Shown here: positions 13,151 to 26,000 of the stretch, piece after piece
Layout: each line of letters opens with the position of its first letter
How positions within the stretch are numbered: the stretch's first letter is position 1
NCBI RefSeq assembly: GCF_964340395.1
Contig: NC_135560.1
Span: 7,953,598 to 8,017,597 of the forward strand
Reading direction: 5' to 3'
DNA: 64,000 nt
DNA from: Glandiceps talaboti
Taxonomy: Eukaryota; Hemichordata; Enteropneusta; Spengelidae
The notes under the pieces: model-generated
Database searches by the model: none
Seen by the model: the letters and a program-made list of their open reading frames with translations, nothing else
Told to the model about the DNA's origin: nothing
Made by a program: the position numbers and the translations under genes

Positions 13151-13599
13151 GTTAAAGTAGACCACTCTGTATATTTTAAAGATGCACATACACTAGAAAT
13201 TCTTTAGAAGCTAATGTGAGGCTGTGTTTACACAACGTTTTTCAAATAAAAACTCTAATATCATTTTCATTTTAATGCTTTTTTAAAAAAAGGCTGACAA
13301 GCATTTTTGACCTTTTACTAATACAGAAACACCAAAAGATGGAACTATTTGAAAATATAGATATTTGATGAGGTCATTCCTGGGGTCAAATGTGTGTGTT
13401 TTCAAATTGTTACATTTTCGGTTGTTTAATTAACAGTGTTTTCGAATCTTTCGTTTTTCGCCTGATTTCATTTTTGAATGAAAATTATGTCATAACATCA
13501 TTTTGATATCATGTACAAACTCTCGGTGAAAGTTTCGTCTGCCATATAATATTGAGAAAATTTGATGAATTTTTCAATAATGTTTGCAGACTATAACTT

Positions 13600-14090
13600 T
13601 AAACTTTTGAGCTTTGCTGTCAGCAAAAGTTGATTCTCTGTCGTTGTCTGTCGTCTGTCATCTTTTCTACTTTCATCTTCTCCTCTAAAACTGCGTGGTC
13701 AAGTGATCTGAAATTTGGTGTGTACAGTAGGTCTCATTTGATGAGCAGATATAAGTTTTTTCAAGAAGTTGACTGGGTCATTTTTATGCAAATTAGGTCT
13801 AAAGATAGAATTTTTGGTAAAAATGCTTTAAAATCTTCTCCAAAACAACTTCGCCAATCAAATTGAAATTCCTCGTGTAGGTGTCTTGGGATGAGCAGAT
13901 TTAAGTTTGTACAAAGACAAGTTGATTAGGTTATTAAAATGCAAATTAGGTCTAAAAATAGAATTTTTGGTAAAAATGCTATAAAATCTTCTCCAAGACT
14001 ACTGAGCCAATTGAGTTGAAATTTGTTGTGTAGGTGTCTTAAAAATTGGGATGAGTAGATATAAGTTTGTTTAAGACAAGTTTTACCAAC
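13600..14090. repeat. Diverged tandem duplication, unit about 155 bp
   Basis: The phrases gatgagcagatataagttt, aaattaggtctaaagatag, aatttttggtaaaaatgct and ttgaaattcctcgtgtaggt recur two to three times with changes. The 78- and 72-codon frames across it are not conserved between copies. Confidence 0.75.
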
Positions 14091-15590
14091 TTTCTGTGTG
14101 AATTGTGTTCTATAGTGTGTGTGTGTGTGTGTGTCAGTCATCACATGAAATCATTAAGTAAACCACTTTATTACTTTGCTACAACAAAACTTCAAAGGGC
14201 AAGAGCTGAACAGCTGAACCACTTGTACATGTGTTATAAAAACAAACAAAAAAACTATAAAAAAACAACAACAGCAGAGCTATTCTGACCGATAACAGAA
14301 GGGAGAAATCTGGTAAAACTGCTATTTTCCGTACTTTTTGAAGAGCATTATCCCAGGTGTAAATGATTAGGGAACTCGGGTAGATTTTACCTCATTATTG
14401 TCTGTTTAACAAAAACACTAATGGAAGTTTTATGAGGTGGAAAGTAATATGTACATCGGTAATGAGGTCTCTTTGTAGGTGTTGAGAAATATTACTAGGA
14501 CAACTAAATAATTAATATTATGTTATATCAAATTTCTAGATTACTTTATTACGGGTTCATCTAGTAAAGAGTGCTGTGACCTTGACTTATTATCCCCAGG
14601 GGGCAAAGAAGAACAATTTGAGTGCTCAAGTTTGACAAATTGCATTCATTGATCAAGCACTTAGATTAAGCAGTTATAGAAGCTTGACTTCTTATCGACC
14701 TATGTTTTATTCATTGCATTACCATCAGAAGGAAGTCATGAAGTTTACAATAGGTCGCCATGACAACCAGAGTAAGTGCTGTTTCAATTACCGAAGACAT
14801 GTTGTTCGAGGTGTTATTTTGTTGTTCAGGGAAGTCATGTTTTTTTTTGGTTGAGTTATGGTCCCGAAATCAGACAACACAGCTGAGACTGTGTGATCCA
14901 TAGTGTATATAGATATCATTTCAAAAGTCCACTGCACAGCTGTACGTGCCTTTCCGACTGCACAGAGTTCATACACTCACAATAGACATGCCACTTGTAT
15001 AATCAGGTTAAGTAACGGGTTGTTATGGTCCAGGTGACAACTTAGGAAAGAATGCGTTCGGAACATTCATGAATCTTGAATACGCGTTCTGGTGGGTGTG
15101 GAGTCCAAGTAGGTATAAGCTTACAACGACCAGACGATGTTTGTTTGTCAGCTAATGCAAGAAAATGTAGGTTTTACCAAGTTTGCTTAGACCACAAACT
15201 GACATTCATGGAGTCTTCAAAGATGTATGTATTTTTACCTTAGTTCATTGGTATGATAAATGTATGGGTTTTGAACCATGAGTTCAAAGTGTCAAACCTT
15301 GTTAAATTTTAGTTGGAAGTAAACAGTTAACAACAATACTGAATAGTCTTTATACTTGTCTGAACTAAATCTGACTTATTACAACACTAGCCAGGGACCA
15401 TTATCTATTTTCAGACACTTTAGGTAGACTAATCCTAACTTTCCAGCAGAGCATGAACATCAAGCTACTGGTGTATTAGGTTTCTGTGAGTCCAGGTGCA
15501 GTTTTGTTATCGCTATAAAATCAAGAATAGTGGATGAAAATGTCACTTTCATAGTACATGTAATACTTAAGCGTGAATATGTAGCAACTG
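14091..15590. other. Non-coding, no gene seen
   Basis: Includes a short (TG)n run at about 14117-14134 and a fragment of the dispersed repeat noted at 848-987 (14290-14400). No exon with coiled-coil content or fitting splice sites was recognised, although missing 5' exons of the gene could hide here. Confidence 0.5.
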
Positions 15591-15594
15591 TGTT

Positions 15595-15743
15595 ACACCA
15601 CCACCACCACCACCACCACCACCAATGCCAATTTAACACCAACAACAATCACCAACACCACCACCACTACCACCACCACCACCACCATCATCATCATAAT
15701 CATCACCACCACCACCACCACCACCACCACCATCATCATCATC

Positions 15744-15792
<49 letters not shown>

Positions 15793-15793
15793 G
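15595..15793. repeat. Compound triplet repeat (CAC)n (CAT)n (CAA)n
   Basis: About 200 bases of CAN triplets, giving a His-then-Gln open frame on the + strand and Val/Leu/Met runs on the - strand. There are no splice sites or coding context around it, and it lies 865 bases before the first recognised exon. Confidence 0.95.
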
Positions 15794-16657
15794 CAACAAC
15801 AACATTTTCATAGGTGAACATTCTGAAGGAGAGAGCTAGCAATATTTGAGAGATATATGCGTACATGTACTCTTTTCTTTTGGTTTGACAGTTTGTATAC
15901 ATAGATCAGAAATGTACTCCTTGCTGTGTGTCACTTCTCTAAAATAAATTAACTTTCACAACAAAGCATATAGCAGATAAAGTAAACACTGAATTACAGG
16001 ACTTATACGTTAGTTTGAGGCTACTTTGAAAATGGTAATGTGTTGATTTCTATGGCAGCTGTTTTCAGTGCCATTATATCATTTTAAACAGCAAAGTCCT
16101 GAAAGAATCACATATTGCAAATTTAACCTATCTTTATTTAGTTATTACAGAATTCTTTTTGAGTGCAGAGCTGTGTTTTTAACATCTGATTTAAGATGCC
16201 TGCTTGGTATAAACAGTGTTCATCAGATTATACTGTCTCATAATGTGAAATGAGATTCTGGTATTAAATTAAATGCAAAACTATACTTATAATCTGTGAT
16301 AAATGTAATCATTGGTAAATTTGGTTATACAGAGAATAATTATCTCATTTTCCAATATTTCAAAAAAAGATAACTGGATTCCTAATTGCATACATAGAAA
16401 TATTATCATTTGATTCGATTTTAAGTTGACACCACATGACTTTTTGCTCCATGCACTTTACATTACTATTGGCACCCTGTGAATATACAGTCATCCTTCT
16501 TGTACAAGTTCTATTTGTTTCCCTAGCATGAGGTAAAATACCATTAAAGGTATTGAGAATAACATGAAAATTAATGATAATTTTGTACCAATTCATAGAC
16601 TATAAGTACACATACTTGACACCATAATTCAATTGGATGTAATGTTATTTATTGCAG

Positions 16658-16821
16658 AGAGAACAAAGACTAAGGAAGGATAGAGAAGATGAATTGATGG
16701 CTCTAAGGCATCATTCCGCTGGAACAGATAGACCAGCTAGTGCCACGGGTTCAAGACCCCAATCCTCAGGAAAGAATTATGACTATGCAGCCACCATGAT
16801 GGATTCTGACAGTGGAATTAG
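16658..16821 (+). CDS. Exon 1 in view (residues 1-55)
   Basis: The acceptor is attgcag before 16658 and the donor is AG|GTAGGT at 16822. The frame is phase 0 in, phase 2 out; the two other frames have stops near the start or do not join. It begins [17 protein letters not shown], a charged helix, then turns into a Ser/Gly/Thr/Pro stretch with [12 protein letters not shown]. There is no in-frame start that would make this a first exon, and the acceptor is good, so upstream coding exons must exist. A long CA/CATA microsatellite begins about 30 bases after the donor. Confidence 0.82.
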
Positions 16822-16892
16822 GTAGGTACAAGTAGATTTGTATGCACTAACACATACACTTAGACACACAGACACATAGACACACAAATCAT

Positions 16893-16939
<47 letters not shown>

Positions 16940-17009
16940 TACATACATACATACATACATACATACATACATACATACATACATACATACGTACGTACGT
17001 ACATGCATA

Positions 17010-17043
<34 letters not shown>

Positions 17044-20000
17044 CATACATACATACATACATATATACAGACAGACACACATACACGCAGACACAGACAC
17101 AGATGCATACACACAGTATACACAGAGACACATACAGAGATGCATACACACAGAGACATACATACTTGGGCATCTGTATAATAATTTTTATACTCATGCA
17201 ATTAATTCAATCACAAAATTCCCTCCTTGATCCCTCCCTCCCTAAATTCCCCCATTTGAATCAAAATCACCCATGGCAGTAGCTACCTCCCCCTTCTCTC
17301 CTCTGTACGTGTCTCCTTGTTTCTGTTTTCCCTATCCACTCTTTATTCTCATTCTCGCAAACCAGCTGGAGCACAAAATATTACTGCTGAAGCAACGAAA
17401 TCACTAGGTGGGTACGTTTTGGACAGTGCTGAGGCCTGTGGTTTATGATGTTCTTTATCCTCTGGCTTTAGTGCTATGTCCATCTGTTAGTAAGATGACC
17501 CTCTTTCAATATAAAAATCATAAAAAGAAGATTTATAACTATCCAATATTCTATCCTGTTGATCTTTGCACTTTGATAACACAATGGGTTAAGTACTACC
17601 CTAAGTTATCACCAATCACCAATGCATACTCTAATCTATAAACATTATAGTTTCCCACGTACCACATCAGTGATATTATGAACTGAAAACAAAAATTGAT
17701 AAAATCCTATTCTGTTTGGGTTGTTCTCATATTTTGATTTCAATTTTGATTTCAAGACTTCAAACTGAAAAGCAATTAGAATCATAATTTACTATGACCA
17801 TCACTCACTTAGCAACATCCCTGGCAGCAATAACTAAATTTAATATATATACTGATTTGACCAATGAGGGTATCTTCAGACTTAAAAAGCAACTACAATA
17901 TTAGTACTGTATGGACTGTCACATGATTATCACTATGGCAATGCTCTCCTAGCAACATCCCTGGCAACAGTTTATCCGACCACCGGTGGCGGCCATATTA
18001 ATAATGGGTTTTAGCGCATTTAATTTATCATGCAAATTGTACAATTTATATGCATCCGAGTCTTGCTGTCATAACTTATAATGTCTGTAGCCATAGAATA
18101 CCATTGCTCACAAAAGGAAATTTTGAAGTCATCTTTATCAAAATGCTTGGACTTTTGTGGATAAAATAGTGATTTCTGTTCACAGGTGCTGCTAGTACAT
18201 TGTACATGTGAAATTCTTTACTTTATTTGAAAATATAAGTTAGATTTGTTTTATAGATTCAGTGGCCTTAGTCGAGTTTCAGTTTGCATTTTTTTGTCAG
18301 AATGATGGTACATACATTCACTTAATATCTGAAATTTGAAAAGTTATGTAAGATATTCGTATATCAATTAATCAATCCACTGAATTTTAAATATTGGTAA
18401 AACCGTTCTGTTCAGTGGTGCTTAGTTCAAGTCACAATGTATTAGCTTTCAGTTAAAAAAAAGACATCAATAACTTTGTGTTGAACATTTCTAAATCTGT
18501 ATCTTAATTGTCCTGCGTCAATGGGGAGGAGGGGATTAGAAAGTTTGTGGGGTGATTTGTGAAAATGCATGACAGAGCTCACACTTGTGTACTGTACCTG
18601 CATGTCTTTGGTTGAAAACATTGACAGGCTCCAGTTGACTAGCCGAAAGCCTGAGGCATGGCTGGATATGTAAGCTTGATGGCGTCACAAATCTTTTTGT
18701 CTGGTCCATTGTAACTATTAAATAAATTGTCACCAAAAACAGTGCTTAAGTATACAATGGCACCCCCCCCCCCAAAAAAAAAATAAAATGCCTATCTATT
18801 TGTAAGTTTGAACAGAGTCATTGCTCAGATGACACTGACTCATATGTTATTAGTGACCTTAACTTCTTTTAGAAGTAATCTATTTTTGTTATAGTATTAT
18901 AACCCCAGTATAAACAAGAAGATAATCCTATAAAATTCGCACACCTTTCCAAATCTTGTGCTGTTATTTTGATGGGGTACCTTGATGAAATAAGTAGAGA
19001 ACTCAAGTTACTGATTTTTTGCCAAAAAGATACATTTATTATTTTAGAAATTTGTGAACACAAAATTATCACAACTCTATAAAACTATATATTTTACTGT
19101 CAGTGGTATTTTTCATTTGGTCAGATTTAAATTTCCATGCACGATGTACATTTTATAGATCATTCAAGTACATGTTGGTTCATTGCAGTATGCAGCGTTA
19201 CCATGTTGTAAAGCAGTGGTCTAGACATGTTACTACTATGCACAAAGAAAACATTGATGGGTCCATCATATAAATTACAACTTGTCAGTTGACACAAAAG
19301 AAGGAAAACGCACCTTGAAATTGTTTGCGTCTGTATTATGTTATTTTGTATTCATTGAAGAAATTTAGAAGGTTTCCACTTCAAATAAAACCTCCAGACC
19401 TATACTAGTGGTGTCCTAACAGAAAAAAAAATATGTATGGTATGTTATTGTTATTTTGATGAGTTTGACATACCAAAGTCTTGGGTATTAGTCATAGGTA
19501 GAATTGCATGGCTGCAGGATTTTTAGAAGTAGGTAGTTAACAGAATGAATTGCCAGTCCAATTTCGTTTCCATTGTATGTTATCAGAAGTGAAGGGCAGC
19601 TTAACCAAGGCATGTATTTTCTGACACACCAGTGTATTGTGTACTCCTTGAGAATAAAGAAGCGAAAATTCAACACTTGGCATGCCTTTGTTTGGGTTTC
19701 TTATATTGTACAATTTGGTATAATAAAACCATACATACAATAATGCACGGTTTTTATAATTGCCTTATTGTTACCCCTAAGTCCTTGTATTAAAATATAC
19801 CAGTGTGACATAAATTCATATTTTTTATTACTATGTAAGACATACTGTTATTGTACAATAAGTTTTAGAACATTGGTGACAGAGAGGAGGTAATGATGTT
19901 CATGGTATATTTAAAGTGTAGCCACGCAACCACATATTGTAAAGTCCTTGGGTAATAGTCCAGTAGACAACTTGGTCAATTTTACATGCCACTTCTAAAA

Positions 20001-23000
20001 ATAGTGCCAGTGGCATAGTAGCACAACTGTACAGTTTATAAGATTTATCCATATGCTGATCCAGCCTTGTTGTTATACCTGTGTTATATACACCAAAGAT
20101 ATGGGTGCTGGTATCAGAGCCTCAGGTCAGTTGTGCTAACAAAAGCACTAACAAAAGCAGAAAACACGATGATGACACCGGTTGTGGTGATGGTGACGGT
20201 GACAGTGACGATGACAACAACAAAACTGGTACAGTGCTTAAGAATCAACTGCACATAAAATTAACATGTATGTTTTTTTTGTGTGAAATTATGTAATTTT
20301 TTGAAGTTTCTGAATTATTTCACTATGTTTCTTTTATTCCAGCAATGGTATGTCTAACAGAACCATGAAGTTTCCAATGGGAATGAACATGGGGCTGAAC
20401 TTAGATGATTCACTGAATAGTACCAGTAGTCGCTATGACTACCAGAGACCAAGGACACCATCTTCTTCATCATATGGTAACGATGCCTCAACTTGGGGTT
20501 TGTCATCATCCAATATAACATCTGCAAAAGCACTGAAGGATGCCTTACATGAAAGTGAACAGAGAAGACTAGCTTTAGTGGACAAACTACGAGATGCACA
20601 CGCCATCTTAAAGGTAAGAGAAAATGATTGCACATTATGGGACTGTCTGTTAACTAATAAGCTTAAGGTACTGCATTTTTTGATGAAAGGTTATGAAAAT
20701 ATAGAGATCATGCAAACATATGAGATGTACCATGTCACCTTAATGAGAGATGGGACAATGTAAAATATGGTATTATAAGTTAACTTAATAAGCAACTGCA
20801 TTTTTTAATGAAAGCTTATAGACACAGAAGGTTATAGATATGAACATTGAACTACAAGATGTACATGTCACCTTTCATGTAAGGTACATGACGTGTATCT
20901 TGCAGTTTGTCCACATCTCTAATATTTTGATGCAATTTATGGTATTATCAGCCAGTATATAAAATTAAGTTTATACTGCACTTTGATGGCTGTGAAGAAA
21001 AGTCATCGTAAAGGTAGGACAATGTAAAATGTGGTATAATCTGTTAATTTAGTTTTATTCCTCATTTTGAGGTGGCTGGCCCTAGTTTACATAGTAAGAA
21101 AAGATAATGTATGGTTATATATAAAAAAAAAGGTATAACTCTATATGCAAAGTGAGACTTGCAATACCTCTTTCTGGTTTTGAAATTCTTATCCAAAAAT
21201 ATGCAAAATAACGGATGGGTTACCCAAAAGTGTTGTATTAAAAACAGTAAATTTCCTCTGACTTGGCCTATAACTATCAGATGTTGAATATTAATTTTTG
21301 TATTGTTCCACAGTCACTCAGTTGTGGTTGTTCAAAGGAGATAGGAAATTTAGACATTTGGTTTAGAAACAGATCACTTGGTAACAAATGTGTTTCAATA
21401 AAATGCAAAATACGGATTTTTGGTTGCCATGGATACATTCGCCTACAGAAGTGTTTCAGAAGCAAAATTTGAAAAAAAACACTGTTTTGTTGTACTATGT
21501 AGGTAAAAATATTTTTGGTAAATGTAATAATAATAAAGATCTGCACTACAATACAATACAATACAATACAATACAATACAATACAGTACAGTACAATACA
21601 GTACAGTACAGTACAATACAATACAGTACAATACAATACAATACAATACAATACAATACATGCAATGTAATACAATGTAATACAATACAATACAATGCAA
21701 TACAATACAATACAATACAATACAATACAATACAATACAATACAATACAATACATGTAATGTAATACAATGCAATACAATACATGCCATGCAATGCAATA
21801 CAATGCAATACAATACTATACAAATACATATAATGTACCTTAATCTCTGTACGCAAGCACTAAGGGTAGAAGTAAGGAGAATATTTAGAAAATACCTGGA
21901 TTGAAAGGAAGAAAAGTCACATATACACCCATACTGGTTACAATATCACACATTTACCTTCCAAAGCTGAAATTTGCATCACACAGGACAATCAGTCACT
22001 ATTGTCACTAAATAGTTGCTTGCATGCAAGAATCTAATTACCTGACTCTAATTTAGTTTTCACGAACACAATTTTGAATAAAAGGTTCAAAATGTACCGA
22101 TTAAATAAATCATTAAAAAGTAATAATTTTGTGAATATGAATTATGTTTCTGTGTAATTATTGGTAGCCATTACGTTATTAGTTTTTAATGGCAAACATA
22201 ATGGTAATAATAGTATACTAGTCATAGCAGGTAACTTTGAAGAGAATTGCACTGAAAATGCTTTCGATTTGTAAACATTGAATATTAGCTATATAATAGA
22301 CAAGCCATGCACTGTTGTAGAGTATTGAATAGTACATGTGTTATTTAACCAAGAAGTGCTTATATGTATTGACATAGGCAGTTATTGAAACAGCAGTATT
22401 TCGAAGGACACTTCTTTTTAAATTACTGTGTATAATGTATAATAATATAGGACATGGCCAACTACAGAGTAAAGAGAGATGAAATTATCTGTCTCCAGTT
22501 TCAGAATAAGAACATTATAATTTGATACCCGTTTCATGCTAAATCATAAATCATAAAGGTGATTTTATAGTGTGCTGTTTTGACATCATTGTGTCATGCT
22601 TAATGTCAGGTATGTCCATAAAGGTGATTTTATAGTGTGCTGTTTTGACGATCATTTTGTCATGCTTAATGTCAGGTATGTCCATAAAGGTGATTTTATA
22701 GTGTGCTGTTTTGACGATCATTTTGTCATGCTTAATGTCAGGTATGTCCATAAAGGTGATTTTATAGTGTGCTGTTTTGACATCATTGTTTCATGCTTAA
22801 TGTCAGGTATGTTCATAAAGGTGATTTTATAGTGTACTGTTTTGACATCTTGTGTCATGCTAAATGTCAGATATGTTCATAAAGGTGATTTTATAGTGTA
22901 CTGTTTTGACATCTTGTGTCATGCTAAATGTCAGATATGTTCATAAAGGTGATTTTATAGTGTACTGTTTTGACATCTTGTGTCATGCTAAATGTCAGAT

Positions 23001-26000
23001 ATGTTCATAAAGGTGATTTTATAGTGTACTGTTTTGACATCATTGTGTCATGCTAAATTTCTAATATTTATATGCTAAATAAGTGTCAGGGTAAACTGTA
23101 TTTATCATCTATATCTTGATTATTATCAACTTTTAGACATCTAATACTGAAAATGACATAAAGTAGACACTGATAGTGCAATGAAAAAAGCATAGACTCA
23201 GCCGACATGCCAGTGTTTTGTAAATTTTTTTTTACAAGGTTTGAGAAATTCCATTTCTCAGCTTGTTATGGGCTTCCTATCTAGTTTTTAGACACTACTG
23301 ACCATCATGTTGTATATCTGTTTCAGATAGTATCATAGTAAGTCTAATGAAATAATAAGAGTAACCTTCCAGAGGAAATATGGTAGCCTTCAGACCTATA
23401 ATTTACAAATACATGTAGTGGAGTGATAAAAGAAAATTTAGGTTTATCATCAAATTATTATGTTTTTTTTAAAAGTAAATATCTCTTACTTCTATTCATC
23501 TATCATAATTTCTAAAGAGCATTTTAAATTTCGAATTTTGCATAAATCGGTTATTTAAAGGTAACTCCTATTTATGGTTAATGGGATGATATAGGAGTTT
23601 TATTACAGGAAAGACATGTCTTTTTCCATGGCAACACTTTGGCTGGATAATATGTATTCATTATTCCCCTAATCATGTTAGACAATGCCATTTTGTGCAT
23701 TTGCCCATAAGTCATAGAAAAAATGGTGTCATCAGAACCCCAACTCCTCATCACATTTTGGTTTTAATAGTCACTATAATCTTGTAGTTGGTCTATCCCA
23801 TTCTAGAATAGAGGAGGCAGGTTACCAAAGATGGACTGTTATACTTATAACACCCTATCAAACAATAGTTTAACCAAGAGGGCAAAGATTTTATTAATCT
23901 TTTTCAAATATTTTGATTTGTAGTTGTAATATTGTTTTATTCATAACTACTGGAAGTAGTACCATGTAAAACACAAAATAATACTAAATCTTCCGTTTTA
24001 ACGACTTACTAAGTAACTTTGATTTATACAGCCCCCCTGAAAGTACATTTTGTAATTTTAATTGTCAATAAACATGTACTATGTTTGTTGAATAAAGTAG
24101 TCTAATAGTGTGTTAACTATGTATTGTGTTTTATTGCCATTTTATCTGATTACAAAGAAAAGGTTAATATTTCTTTAACATGATAACAGACATACTTATG
24201 AATCAGTTACGCCCTGTTAAGTAGAAGAAAGCTACTTCATTATAATATTAGAGGAAGAAAGGAGAATGAAAGAGATACTAAGTTGACTATTTACCATGTA
24301 TGGAGAATGAAAGAGATACTAAGTTGACTATTTACCATATATGGAGAAGGAAAGAGATACTAAGTTGACTATTTACCATATATGGAGAATGAAAGAGATA
24401 CTAAGTTGCCTATTTACCATATATGGAGAATGAAAGAGATACTAAGTTGACTATTTACCATGTATGGAGAATGAAAGAGATACTAAGTTGCCTATTTACC
24501 ATATATGGAGAATGAAAGAGATACTAAGTTGACTATTTACCATATATGGAGAATGAAAGAGATACTAAGTTGACTATTTACCATATATGGAGAATGAAAG
24601 AGATACTAAGTTGACTATTTACCATATATGGAGAATGAAAGAGATACTAAGTTGACTATTTACCATATATGGAGAATGAAAGAGATACTAAGTTGACTAT
24701 TTACCATATATGGAGAATGAAAGAGATACTAAGTTGCCTATTTACCATATATGGAGAATGAAAGAGATACTAAGTTGACTATTTACCATATATGGAGAAT
24801 GAAAGAGATACTAAGTTGACTATTTACCATATATGGAGAATGAAAGAGATACTAAGTTGACTATTTACCATATATGGAGAATGAAAGAGATACTAAGTTG
24901 ACTATTTACCATATGTGGAGAATTTAGACAAACATTTAATGGAGATGAAGAAATAAACCAAATAGGCAGACAGGCAGGTAGGCAGGCAGGCAGACAGACA
25001 GACAGACAGACAGACTACATGTACACACATACTTTAAACAAATGGCATTGCTGTGAGACAGACATGAGCAGAAGAGACTTAGATACACAAAGGCAGGTAG
25101 GCAGGCAGTCAGTCATGCAGTCAGTCAGTCAGTCAGTCAGTCGGACAAGCTTGATAGTGGGCAAATATAGTGATTTGTATCAAATTTCATTTTCAAATAA
25201 TATTAAACATGGAATTTTGATCATAATATTTTTATTTTTATTTTTAAGCTAGCCTTATGGAATAGAAGTAGAATATTTTATGTGACAACATCATAAAATC
25301 TTTAACAGTCACGTTATATCAAATCGCGCACACAAAATTTCATTTTTTTCCCCATACTTTACAGACACAAACACAAAGAATGTGTGAAATGGAAGCAAGA
25401 CTAACAGAGAGAGAATTTGCCCTTGAGAACTATGCCACTACTCAAGAGGTAAGTAACTATTAAATGTAAAAACAGCTAGACTGTCATATCCCCCCTGCTG
25501 TGTCAACACAAAGTGATGTAGAATATGTTATATTCAAACTTAACTTTAATTGAACATGAGCATAACTTCAGACATCATGCACACCATTTTCCTTGAGGCA
25601 TATCTAGAGCTCTTAATCCTCCAAAGAAATGCCATCCTGCTGTTTCCGTAAGTGCTGAAGAGATGAAAAGGTGTATGTTATTAGTAGATTTCTGAAGAGG
25701 AAATAGGAGTTACATGCAGAGGTTTTATGCCATTTCACTTGTCAAATGTTGTATCAGTGAAGGAAATGCCATCATGTGCATAGAATAAATAAGTTTTGTG
25801 GCAGTTGAAAGCTGACAGTATCCTATGATTGAGGCACTGTGTAATTTATTCACTAATTCCAGCCCAATTAGAACACTGAGACTTCACCTGACAATGAGAT
25901 ACAACAAAAATGTTATTTTCAGATGTCGCTGTGGATCATTGACACTTCAAAATATCCAAATGGTTCTGAGCATCCTTCTGACTTCAATTTTAATTTTTAA

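Noticed and set aside
15530-15817. His/Gln-rich 95-codon open frame
   Set aside because: It is produced by CAC/CAT/CAA triplet repeats, has no splice or start context tying it to the gene, and the opposite strand is equally open.
21277-21856. 178- and 137-codon - strand frames of the [10 protein letters not shown] type
   Set aside because: Artefact of the ATACA repeat.
22551-22832. Matching open frames on both strands across the 66-bp repeat, suggesting a repeat protein
   Set aside because: They arise because 66 is a multiple of 3; later 64-bp units break the frame.
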